Program-made: the position numbers and the translations under genes
Notes under the pieces: model-generated
Told to the model about the DNA's origin: nothing
The model's input: the letters and a program-made list of their open reading frames with translations, nothing else
The model's database searches: none
Assembly: GCA_027604185.1 (NCBI GenBank)
Contig: JADGKB010000047.1
Coordinates: 39,120 to 103,119, forward strand
DNA length: 64,000 bases
Origin: Boothiomyces macroporosus
Lineage: Eukaryota; Chytridiomycota; Chytridiomycetes; Rhizophydiales; Terramycetaceae
Direction of reading: 5' to 3'
Part shown: piece by piece, positions 30,795 through 40,219 of the stretch
Layout: each line of letters begins with the position of its first letter
Position numbering within the stretch: the stretch's first letter is position 1

Positions 30795-33470
30795 TTAACT
30801 TGTTCCCAAGTGTTCCTTGATTGCCATTGCGATACATTCAAACTTGATGCTGCTGATACGGAGCTTCTTGTTGTCTGTATCAACCAATGGATGCAGTCTC
30901 ACCTTGGTTTCGCCATGGATAATAGATAAAAAGTGCGGATAAGAAGAGAGCCGGTGGATTGGTCTTGACAAATACCAACTCCAGTCTTGTGCAGACGGTT
31001 CCTGAGCAGGTTCGGAATTGAGAGAAGAAACTACATATTTGTTTACAATTCTGTTGACAAATTCAGACTGTTCTACTTCGCCACGAGTAGTAAGCGTTAA
31101 ATGAGTCTTGTGCGTTCCAGAGAGGGCAACTACCGCATAAGTAGAGTAAGGTCTGTGAATAGCAGCAGAAAATGCTGAAACTGATGGGCCAACGATAAAA
31201 GTATTTGCATTTTCGTTCCAGCTGCTTTTCAAGTTTTCAACAAACTCTCCATGGATATTCACCATTCCCTGAATTACTCCGTGCAACTTTTGGATTTCTT
31301 CAATCTCTGTCTCCAAGCGGAACTTGTATGCTCTATCAGATTCATTTGGCAACGGATGTAGCGATGACCCACTGAGAGAAAAGTTTTGGGGCATTGGTAT
31401 ATTCTTCTTTTCTTCATCGGTAATTGCAGGCATAACATTACTGAGTCTGCGACGTTGCTTAATTAATGTATTTAGATAATCAGCAACGTTGCTGAGATTA
31501 CCGACATAAGTTTCCTATTATTAGGGAAATATTTACTTCTTCTCCAATGAAATCTTCAATTGCCTGGGTGCGGTGCTTGATGCGTAGTCTAATAGCATCC
31601 TGTAGCACCTTTTGTGGGTCTTGCATCTCTTCTACTTCCTTTGAAGGAACGGGGACAGTCTTTTTGTCTGCAATTGAAGCAGCATTCATCAAGTGTGAAA
31701 TTTCAGTGTCTGCAACAGACTCCTTGTCCTCTTGCTCAAACTCTTCATCAGAGCTAATATCAGAATAGTCATGTGCTTGTGCTGCTGGTGATAAGTCCAT
31801 GTGTGCGGAAATTTGAGCTGAAACTTCCGGGATTTCTGGCAAAGAAAATGTGGGCTTGCTGATAGCCAAGTTTGAAGGTGTTCTGGAAACGTTTGCACCA
31901 TTCTTTGACTCGGTAGAGTTGATTGAGGCAGATGGGGATCCTTGTCTAGGCTGAAATTCTTGAGATGCAACTTTCAACACACTTTCTCTGGAAGACACAC
32001 CCAAGTCCAAAGATACTTTTGCCTTCAAATCAATGGTTGGCCCTTGCCATCCGCTCTTTCTCGCATGCTTTTCTAAGGCGATAACTGTTCGCAGTACGAT
32101 CAAAGCACTCTTCTTGTGAGGATCCGCGTCTGGCCAAACAAGCAAGTCTGACACTTTGAAGAGCAGTGCACGCTTGATATGCAGGGATTTACATAATTCC
32201 AAGAAAAAGATGATCTTGTGGATACCATATTCTAAACTCTTGTCCAACAAATGGCATTCAACTCTTTGGTACAGAGTGCAAGCCAATCTACATAAAATGT
32301 CTCCTGAACGAAGGATAAATAGCAAATCTTCGTTTGGCTTGAAACTGATATGGAGAACATTGCTAATCCTAATATTAAAAATGGTTACCAAGCCAACACT
32401 TTAGGTGCGTATTCCATATACATCATCATTGTGTTTTGGTATTCCATGGTCCCAGGCAATACGGTCATTCTTTGGTTTTTCATTTGCGGATGCTTTGATT
32501 AGAAACAGATTACATCTTCAAATTCAGCAATCATATTGAGGAAATCATTACATACTCGATAGGTTTCCGGATTGTTCAATTTCTTCATGAATATGATTTC
32601 ATTGTTGCTTGGGGCAGCATTCTATCATTAGATAAAGATTACATTAGAGTTTCTTTGGGCGTGGAGAATATCGTCATACAAGATGGATATTTCATTAACA
32701 TACTGTTCAAGATACAGCAGCCTATCAGTTTCTATTTCTCTGGAAGGTTTCTTGTTTAGTCGTTTGGTCTTTTTCCTGGAGCTGTAGCCTCTCCAGTGCT
32801 TTTGAATGGTAGTCGCTGCCTTGGCTTGCTGTTTATACACCAAAAAGGCGATAATTTGATTCAACCCGTTGTTTGTAAGGTTGATGATTCCTCCATAGTT
32901 GTCGTCTTGTACTGAAACATCATGAGATTCTAAGCGAGCTGCTTGTAACAATTGAATGGAAGAAGCCCTGATATGAGAACGAGATATTGGGGTAGGTAAT
33001 GGTGTTCTCAGTAGCCCCTTTTCATTTGCTGGACGAACGAATCGGTCAAAAAAGTCCATTGTAGAGAACGAAATTCTCTCTTGTTCTGGGCTATTATCTG
33101 AACTCCTTGAAACTGGTGAATTCCTGGCCGGCATTTGATTTTGAACAGGTTGCGGAGGTTGCTGTGGAGGCATTTGCATTGGTGGTTGCATGTGTTGCTG
33201 CATTGGTTGCGTATGTTGCTGCATTGGTTGCATATGTTGTTGTACAGGCTGTTGGATTGGCTGTCCTTTTTCATTCAATTTGAGTTTCGCTGCTGATGAA
33301 CCTCTGGCAGGATGCTGCAATGGAGGTCTCATTCCAATAGGCATTCCATTAGGCATTGGTTGTCCATTCTGCATTCCATTCATTGGTCGAATTTGCGGAG
33401 GAGGAACCATAGGAACCTGAGGTCTTTGAACAGGTCCGCCTTTGGAATCTATTGAAGACTGCCTGAACAT
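30795..33470 (-). CDS. IQ-CH-DH protein, Cdc24/Vav-like RhoGEF without visible PH domain
   Basis: Five exons (introns of 21, 21, 20 and 22 nt) join two apparent ORF blocks into 863 aa. Residues ~1-180 are Pro/Gln/Met-rich with PMQQHMQ repeats. An IQ motif (AATTIQKHWRGYSSRKKTKR) lies near residue 215. A calponin-homology domain follows (VLAWISNVLHI, LRSGDILCRLA, FFLELCKSL, FKVSDLLV). After an acidic Ser-rich linker, EEETYVGNLSNVADYLNTLI starts a DH (RhoGEF) domain ending with YLSRPIHRLSSYPHFLSII, its most conserved helix. The protein stops shortly after, so no PH or PB1 domain is present, unlike Cdc24. The DH start only reads correctly after removing the 22-nt intron. Inferred role: calmodulin-linked activation of a Rho/Cdc42 GTPase. 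Confidence 0.8.
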
Positions 33471-33913
33471 TATTATTTTTCAAAGAAAAATGTGAAGCAA
33501 TCATTGAAACGCCGCTTGCCGTTTCAATTCGAGTTTGGGGGACGCAGGATAAATTGACAAGCGATTCATTGAATAAATGAAAAGGCGAGATAAACTATAG
33601 AGTAATATTTCGCTCTCTATTCAAAGAAAGGAGCATCGGTTTAGTCGGCCGCAACCAATATTCACCACCAAATATCGGCCAGAGTGAATATTTTGCTCAG
33701 TGAAACACATTGCTAATTATGAGTAGCTTGGTCTATTCTGTTGCCAACAGGAGTGATGTTTACCGTCTATCTAGTAACCCTACTAGAGATTAGGTCTAAA
33801 GCAAGCACCCTGCAAAGCAAAATGGGCAGCAACGAGACTGATCGAAATGGCAGTTGATGCACCATTCAAGAGCTTGTCGAAAATTCTTGTCTTTTTCAAA
33901 AAACAAATCTGGA
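33471..33913. other. Intergenic region between divergent genes
   Basis: About 440 bp separating the RhoGEF start from the AP-3 mu start, which point away from each other. AT-rich, with no ORF of note and no repeat that I could see. An ATG-proximal open stretch upstream of 33914 is not conserved with AP-3 mu and is treated as 5' leader. Confidence 0.5.
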
Positions 33914-35094
33914 ATGATAGACTCGCTTTATATCCTGGATCAAAAACGGACGATAATAATTGAAAAGCACTACAAGAAACCGCAGATAGCTTCCAATCTC
34001 ATTCACAGGCTAATCAACAGTGATTTCATTGTAAAAACGGGGAATTGCGTGTTGATGACGGTCCCAGTTAACAATCTGCTGTTTGTATCGCTGGTATCTT
34101 CGGAAGGTATTTGCGGATTAAATCAGCTCCGCCATTAGGCGTGTTTTACTTTACTGAACAATTGCTCCAGTTATTCAAGGACTACTTTACTGATATTAAC
34201 GATCAAATCTTGAAGGACAACTTTGATATCGTTTATCAAGTACCTTTTTCTAATAATAGATTCTTCAAGAAATTATTGACAATGGAGAGCCATATATCAC
34301 TGAACCATGCTTGCTGAAACAACTCGTACCTCCTCCATCTTTACTGACCCGGGTTATTAATACAATATACCAAGAAAAAGCACCTACCTCTGCGGTATCT
34401 ACTATTAGCTGGAGACAGTTGGGAGTAAAGTATGCCCATAACGAAATATTTTTTGATATTATTGAAGAGCTGGACGTGATAATGGATAAGAATGGTAACT
34501 TATCAGTAACAAGGCAATATTTCAAGTGGTATAGTGTTTGGTCAAGTAGAATGTCTGTGCAGATTATCAGGAATGCCAGAGTTGATCCTTCACACTACAG
34601 GGCTAAAAGATTCAATCTCATTCCACAAGAGCGTTGATATCGAAAAGTTTAACCAAGGAAAAGGAATTACATTTATACCTCCAGATGGATCATTTCAATT
34701 ATTGAATTATACAATGGATATTAACCAAAACCAGATACCGTTTACTATTCGTGCGAATCTGATCAAATCAAGTAATTCCAAACTGGAAGTATCAGTGAAT
34801 ACAAAAAGCCATTCCTTTGAAACATTAATTATTAGCTGTACACTCCCCAATGCTAATATTGTCAGTTCAAATGCAACATTTACGAATAAGCAACTAGTGT
34901 GGAATGGCGATGGCAAGCTAGGGGTATTTATCGACGGAAAGATTGATTTCTTGGTTTTGAATGTGGAATTCAGAGTGAATATGACTTCATTGGTTCGAAT
35001 TGATTCCCTAAATGTCCAAAACGAGGCTTACAAACCATTTAAAGGCGGGAGAAGCTTCATCAAATCCGGTCGTTTCCAAGTACGAGTAGACTAA
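33914..35094 (+). CDS. APM3: AP-3 adaptor complex subunit mu
   Basis: Four exons (introns of 20, 20 and 19 nt) give 373 aa. The start MIDSLYILDQKRTIIIEKHY matches the AP-3 mu longin-like N-terminus. After intron 1 comes EAPPLGVFYFTEQLLQLFKD, and after intron 2 YQILQEIIDNGEPYITEPCL with LVPPPSLLTRVI. After intron 3, GQVECLCRLSGMPELIL and ITFIPPDGSFQLLNYTM begin the mu homology domain that binds YxxPhi sorting signals. These blocks are colinear with human AP3M. It sorts cargo to vacuoles or lysosome-related organelles. It is ~40 residues shorter than animal AP3M, with no obvious lost block. Confidence 0.93.
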
Positions 35095-35128
35095 TCCAAT
35101 AAAACATCTAATGTACGACTTTTTTATT

Positions 35129-36054
35129 CTAATGCGTTGTGCTTTCTTCTCCAAACCTAACGATTTTACTCTTTTTCCTTTCCAATGATTTTTCCATTGA
35201 TATAGACTCTGACCCAGACCCAGGATCCGTCTTTACCAGTATACTCTGAAGATTATCTGATTTTCCACCATTCGATTTCGAATTTACTCTTGGCACTACT
35301 ATACCATTCAGACACAGTACTAATTCAGATACTTGGTACGTATGGAGACTGCTAAAACAAAGTACACCCGTCACTACACAGTTACATAAAAACTGACCGA
35401 AATCCGTTCCGTCGTATAGTAAAACAACCAGTATTAATCCAACCAAGACAATAAGAAACGTGAACGCGTATACCTGCAGAAAGAACGATACCCGTTTGTA
35501 ATCTTCCAAAACAGACTTTTTTTTGATATTTACAAATGAATCTGTTTTTAGTAGCTGTTCAATCTTGTATCTGAAATATAATGATTTTATAATGACAAAT
35601 TTTGAAAGTAGGACGAGCCACGCTCCTGTCAAGTAAATCCAGTATGTTGAAAACGAGTATTGGAATAGCACGACACCTACAGTTAACAATACTTGCCGAA
35701 ATTCATACAGAATGAAACCATGAATGCTGCTAATTGGATATACAGAATTGGTAGTTTTTTCCTAAATATAATCCGCAGGAACTCTTTTAATACAATTAAA
35801 TCAACCATGAGTAAAGTCGTGTAGTACATTACGGCGCAGAAATAAGAGATTGATATTGAAACTGGTGGAAAGTTCCATATTTTAAACACTACTGTAATAA
35901 GCAGTAGGATATTTGACGCGTATAATGTGAACACTAGTTTGTGAATCGATAGAAACTCTTCTTCAATGCTATACTGAAACTTTTTCAATCTGTAAAAACA
36001 AAATATAGCTGATACTAAATCTATTATCGAGAGCGTCGTAGGTATCGGGTCCAT
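35129..36054 (-). CDS. Multipass membrane protein of unknown function, with a GC-AG intron
   Basis: Two exons give 301 aa from ATG 36054. About seven hydrophobic helices are visible (for example LIDLVSAIFCF-like near the start, NILLLITVVFKIW, ISISYFCAVMYYTTLLMVDL, YWIYLTGAWLVLLSKF, FTFLIVLVGLILVVLLY). A Ser/Lys-rich C-terminal tail follows. The topology recalls a seven-helix receptor but no family motif is recognised. The exon join requires removal of 35677-35696, which reads GCAAGTATTGTTAACTGTAG in gene sense: a GC donor. The alternative GT donor four bases inside would give 16 nt and the wrong frame. It lies 33 bp downstream of the TPR gene. Confidence 0.65.
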
Positions 36055-36087
36055 TGGTAAAAAATGGAAGAAATTCACAATGGGATT

Positions 36088-36894
36088 TTATTGATTGTCG
36101 CCATTGTCTAATTCGGTTATTATGCTTTTGATCAATGCATTGTATCTAGAATTATGTTCTAAAGCTTTCTCAAAAAACACTAATGCCAGATTCGGTTTAC
36201 CCATTCGGATATTCAGTGTCCCCAAGTTGTAGTTATACAGACAGGATAAATCTGGGTTAGTGATCCCGGAGATCAGTTCCTTGTATCTTTGGAGATACTG
36301 CACTGATTGCTTTGGATCTGATATCTCTGCATTTGAAGAGTTTATCCACAGGTTCATAAACAGGTCGTTTGTTTCCTGAAGAATACCGGGCTTAATGTCA
36401 ACTGATTGCAACACCAGTCTCATGAAATCTGTATTTATCCCCATCTACGTTATTCACACTTACCTATCCTTAGTTGTACCTTACCTAATGTAAATATTCA
36501 ACTGACCTTGGTCAACTAAAATTACCTTTGAATTATCAATCATATCTATAACTTCAAATCCTTTTTCCATATTCTTCAATTCTACACAGCAATTAAAGCA
36601 CAGTAAAAGCAACTTTTCCTTGAATATCGAGTCGATGTTCACCAAACTATAATCGAGCGCTTTCTGATACTCGCTGTTGTTGTAATAGTACAATGCGGTA
36701 TTGAATATATTTGATTTGATGGGTTGGTTTGTTAGGATGCTTTGGATCATGCTTATATTTGACTCTATGCGAGGTTTAAGGATATCAGGTGATTGCGGAA
36801 GAGCAGCTTGAAGAATTTCTAGTGATTTTTCATAATGTTTCTTTTCAAATTCCAGTTTTGCAGATTTCAGTTCTTGCATCAAAATAAAGAGCAT
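36088..36894 (-). CDS. TPR protein, CNOT10-like (tentative)
   Basis: Two coding exons (36894-36526 and 36444-36088) give about 241 aa from ATG 36894. Helical TPR pairs are clear: FEKKHYEKSLEILQAALPQS, FNTALYYYNNSEYQKALDYS and YNYNLGTLNIRMGKPNLALV with FFEKALEHN. The last resembles the CNOT10 repeat with its pattern NLG...K.NL...FFKKAL. CNOT10 is a CCR4-NOT deadenylase module subunit, but it is usually much longer, so the identity is tentative; SRP72-like or other TPR proteins are alternatives. The exons are separated by 81 nt made of four abutting intron units (see separate entry). Both flanks are phase 0, so the whole block must go to keep the frame. Confidence 0.62.
36445..36525 (-). other. 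Stack of four abutting minimal introns (81 nt)
   Basis: In gene sense the block divides exactly into four units, each GT...AG: 36525-36507 (19 nt, GTAATT...GACCAAG), 36506-36485 (22 nt, GTCAGT...TTACATTAG), 36484-36464 (21 nt, GTAAGG...CTAAGGATAG) and 36463-36445 (19 nt, GTAAGT...ATAACGTAG). No base remains between units. Each has a TTGAC/TTAC/CTAA/ATAAC-like branch motif 4-8 nt before its AG. The block contains in-frame stops. Removing all 81 nt joins codon AAG to ATG in phase 0 and keeps the downstream TPR frame; removing fewer units does not. Confidence 0.8.
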
Positions 36895-37385
36895 TGCACG
36901 CAAATTGATAGATTAGCTGATTTGTGGAAACGCTGATGGGAATAAAAGATATTCAACAGTTGCGTTTCATATATGGACGCACAAACTTATTTCGTGAAGT
37001 ACAATATTATCCAACGAAATAAATCGATTAGAAAAACTCATCCAGCTCCAGATCATGAGCTAAATATTGCGCAACCCAAAAAATTCATAGCCCAAGGATA
37101 GCAAACCCTTTGAACCAATAACGGTTGCAATTCTGAGAAGGAAAACGTTCCAGATGATTGGCGTGTCAAGCAAAACGTGTTTCTAAAAAAAGTGTCAAAA
37201 AGATTGTAATCAATAGAATAAAGACAATGCAGTTGAATTGCCTTGATCCTACCGCCTTACTTGAAACTACAATTCTACCACTATTCCACCAATCTCATGG
37301 TTATCTCATCTGATATTAAGCAATATAAGATACGACAAAAGTCCCGATCCACCAGATATAAAAACAAAAAAAACAGGCATCAGCA
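36895..37385. other. Intergenic region between divergent genes
   Basis: About 490 bp between the CNOT10-like gene and the histidine phosphatase, transcribed apart. It is AT-rich with poly-A runs just before the phosphatase ATG. No gene is seen. Confidence 0.5.
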
Positions 37386-37859
37386 ATGAAATTCATCCTA
37401 TTCGCAACTGCAATCGCCAAAACAGTCTACTTTATCCGCCACGGTGAACAAGACGACTCTAGCGGAAAAGATCTAAGTGCTCAAGGATACACACGTGCCC
37501 AATGCCTCGTGAACGTATTCACAAACTCTTTCAAATCACCAGAATCGATTATCGCCCAAGATCCTTCTGACCATTCCCACAGAGCACTAGAAACAGTACA
37601 GCCATTAGCGCGGTATTTAGGGGTACAAGTACTAGATTCTTGTGATAGAGATGATATCAGCTGCGCAGTAGATTTAATCAACCAGCAATTAGATGGCGGG
37701 AGCAAGAAAGTACTGGTTGCCTGGGAACATAAGCAACTTGCACAGATTGCAATGAACTTTGTAGACGAAGATTTAAAGTATCCTGGCAGCGAATACGATT
37801 TGATTTGGATTGTGGATACAAAGACCCGTTCATTGAAAATCAAGCATGAAAATTGCTAG
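37386..37859 (+). CDS. Secreted or organellar histidine phosphatase (PGAM5-like)
   Basis: A single exon of 157 aa. A short hydrophobic N-terminus (MKFILFATAIA) precedes VYFIRHGEQ, the RHG motif whose His is phosphorylated in catalysis. DLSAQGYTRAQCL follows as the usual L+xxGxxQA helix. The second catalytic His is in LVAWEHKQLAQI. The protein is a small stand-alone branch-2-type domain, similar to bacterial SixA-like or PGAM-family phosphatases. The substrate is unknown. The N-terminus may be a signal peptide, but it runs directly into the first strand, so secretion is uncertain. Confidence 0.83.
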   Translation: MKFILFATAIAKTVYFIRHGEQDDSSGKDLSAQGYTRAQCLVNVFTNSFKSPESIIAQDPSDHSHRALETVQPLARYLGVQVLDSCDRDDISCAVDLINQQLDGGSKKVLVAWEHKQLAQIAMNFVDEDLKYPGSEYDLIWIVDTKTRSLKIKHENC

Positions 37860-37910
37860 GCTGGTCAATCTATTGAAATTAGAAAATATTTCAGTAAAAG
37901 ATTTATTGCC

Positions 37911-39369
37911 TTACATTTTAATAGATTCTTGATGAACCTTTGCTTTCTCCAAATTGCCTCTTTTTTTCCAATACTCTTGCAAGTACTCATGTGCTTCATT
38001 CTTGATCAAATAATCATCCCCATACCTACATTAAATCAATTTACTTTATGTATTTCTGGTAATAATATGCAACATTCTTTTCCAATTCCGGATTGATTTT
38101 TAAATACAGTTTAGCTAATTTGATATACTCTATTGGATCGTGTTCGGTTGTCATTAATCTTTTTAAACACGCTATAGCTTCATCGTATTTGCCAAGTTGT
38201 TCTAGTGACTGAGATAGCGCGCTCCAGATTCTTGTATCGTTTGGTCGCAGTACGAGTGCCTTTTGGTAGTAGTAAATTGAAAATGTAGGTACTTGGAGTA
38301 AGTCATAAGCTTGCGCTGGCATTAATATAAAGTACCTAGACCATACCAAGCCCTAAAATCAGATTCGTCAATCTCTACAGCTTTTCTATAGCACTCTAAT
38401 GCTTGTTTTGGTAAGCAGCTTTCTACATATTCATGTCCCAACAAGATCCAAGCTGGTGCATACCTAGTATCTAATTTCAACGCTCTAGAGAAATACTCTA
38501 TCGCTTTCTCTCTATTCTGGTGCATAGAGTAGTAATTACCAATACAAACCATTGTTTCAGGAGTAAACCTGATTAATTAAAAATTACCTATTCGTTTGAC
38601 TCATCCTAAATGCCAAATCATACAACTCTGCGGAATTCTTTAGTACGAACAAAATATTAGAGTAGCAATCCATAGAATCCAAAAGATACGGATCTCTTTT
38701 ACTGATAAGCTTGAATACTTTATCCGCCTGATCATAATCTCTGTTGTTGTAATAATACAGTGCTTGTTGTAATTGGATATATGGATTATCGCTATCAGGG
38801 ATATCCGTTTGGTTGGTCTTTATCAAAAACATTTCAAGTGGAATAGATTTAGAAAACTTTTCTAGTTGAGGGTCGTATTTCTCTAGAGCTTCCCATGCAC
38901 TCCAGTTGTAAGGATACAATCTTAGTGAATCCAACAGAATCTTTTTTCCCTCCTTGCTACCAGTATCAATCAGTACTATTGCATACAAGTACATCAAGAA
39001 CGGATCCTGCAAATAGATTTCTTTTAATTCAGCAATCAAATCTTGGTACTGCTGGTTCGTAGTATTTGGAATCAAGTCATCTTCTTGTTGAGAATTGAAC
39101 TGAATTGCCAGATAATAACTGTAATTCCTCAAGAATATCGATATTAAATCGGATTCGTTTCTTAGCAGATGCCTTGTTAGTTTTATTTACCAGCAGCGCA
39201 AGTATTCCCTTGTATCAAACATTGATTTTGCCAGCAAATAGGTGGAGGAATAGGATTGGGATACCTGGACAGAATCAATGCCCCTTGCTACTATCTGCTC
39301 CATCAACCATTTCGCAGACTGATTCAATCCTCTTGCTGAACACTCTTTAACGGCATGCACCAATTCCAT
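37911..39369 (-). CDS. CDC23: Anaphase-promoting complex subunit Cdc23/APC8
   Basis: Five exons (introns of 18, 19, 20 and 19 nt) give 460 aa. LLRNESDLISIFLRNYSYYL, then LYAIVLIDTG and LRLYPYNWSAWEAL, matches the Cdc23 N-terminal region. The TPR superhelix contains CIGNYYSMHQNREKAIEYFS, APAWILLGHEYVE, YRKAVEIDESDFRAWYGL and AQAYDLLQVPTFSIYYYQKA, all diagnostic for APC8. It is a scaffold of the APC/C ubiquitin ligase that drives mitotic exit. The 18-nt intron at 39173-39190 is one of the two shortest in the window. The protein is about 100 residues shorter than the yeast orthologue, mostly at the N-terminus and in loops. Confidence 0.93.
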
Positions 39370-39436
39370 GATTGTCCGAAAGCAGGAAAATTATTTATTA
39401 AAAGAGCCTGTAGAGAGTGGATATCTTTAGATTATA

Positions 39437-39751
39437 TCAAGAGACACAAATCAATACACCTAGGATAATACACCCAACACCAACCAAATCAGTCTGATCT
39501 ATTTGCTCCCCAAGCAAATACCCTCCAAAAAACGTCCACATAAACGTAAGAGAGTTTGTGATTGGCACAGCCATAGATATATCCGCATCACCCAGCAAGT
39601 AATAATAAACCAGTGAGCCGGATAGGTTGATACCTAAAGGCAAGAGGTACTTTATCGATAACATTTTATCCGCTCTTTTCAAAAAGGGGTTTGTAAAGCC
39701 CCAGCATAGCGAAACGAGGATAAACCCAACCAGCTGTCTTGCACTAAACAT
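39437..39751 (-). CDS. TMEM234-family small membrane protein
   Basis: A single exon of 104 aa from ATG 39751, with four hydrophobic helices. LVSLCWGFTNPFLKR near the start is the TMEM234 hallmark (LLWGxTNPxxRR). The middle YYYLLGDADISMAVPITNSL and the end GEQIDQTDLVGVGCIILGVL resemble EamA/DMT transporter half-repeats. The family is conserved from fungi to animals; its transport function is not established. The gene is divergent from the DUF4326 gene with only 68 bp between the ATGs. Confidence 0.88.
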   Translation of the reverse strand: MFSARQLVGFILVSLCWGFTNPFLKRADKMLSIKYLLPLGINLSGSLVYYYLLGDADISMAVPITNSLTFMWTFFGGYLLGEQIDQTDLVGVGCIILGVLICVS

Positions 39752-39819
39752 CAAAGAATTACTCACACAAGTCACCAACGTGGCGCAGAAAATAAATACC
39801 AAACCAACATTAGAAATTC

Positions 39820-40146
39820 ATGTCTGTTTGCTCGATAAGGAAAAAAGATTTAAACAAGCGAGGAATCGAAAGTTTTGCTGAATGGCTCGACAGGCCAGAT
39901 TCCGTCTACATTGGCCGACGCCAAGTTTACGTTCAAGGTACATTCAATTCCAAATGGAAGAACCCGTTCTCGGTGAAAAAGTATGGGCGTGAAGGGTGTA
40001 TTCAGAAATATAGAGAAATGATTGTTGGGTCAGAGCTGATGCAAGATTTGGAAGAGTTGAGGGGGAAAGAGTTGGGGTGCTGGTGCTTTCCAGAAAAGTG
40101 TCATGGTGATGTCTTGCTGGAGTTGCTAGAGTCTCGTAGAATGTAG
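39820..40146 (+). CDS. DUF4326 domain protein
   Basis: A single exon of 108 aa. DSVYIGRRQVYVQGTFNSKW, then NPFSVKKYGREGCIQKYREM and ELRGKELGCWCFPEKCHGDV, is the complete DUF4326 pattern with its terminal C-W-C...C-H-G-D-V cluster. This small domain is widespread in phages, bacteria and eukaryotes; the Cys/His residues may bind metal, but its biochemical role is unknown. Patchy distribution makes past lateral transfer possible, but base composition here matches the neighbours. Confidence 0.9.
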   Translation: MSVCSIRKKDLNKRGIESFAEWLDRPDSVYIGRRQVYVQGTFNSKWKNPFSVKKYGREGCIQKYREMIVGSELMQDLEELRGKELGCWCFPEKCHGDVLLELLESRRM

Positions 40147-40219
40147 CCAATATATACCGTGGCTTCCATCTGCAGACTTTATAAAAATCGTTAAATAACC
40201 ATTTTATTCTAAAAATACT

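Noticed and set aside
30795..32588. Treating the CH-DH part as a separate gene from the IQ part at 32628-33470
   Set aside because: A 21-nt intron joins the two blocks in frame without a stop, and the combined coding length is divisible by three.
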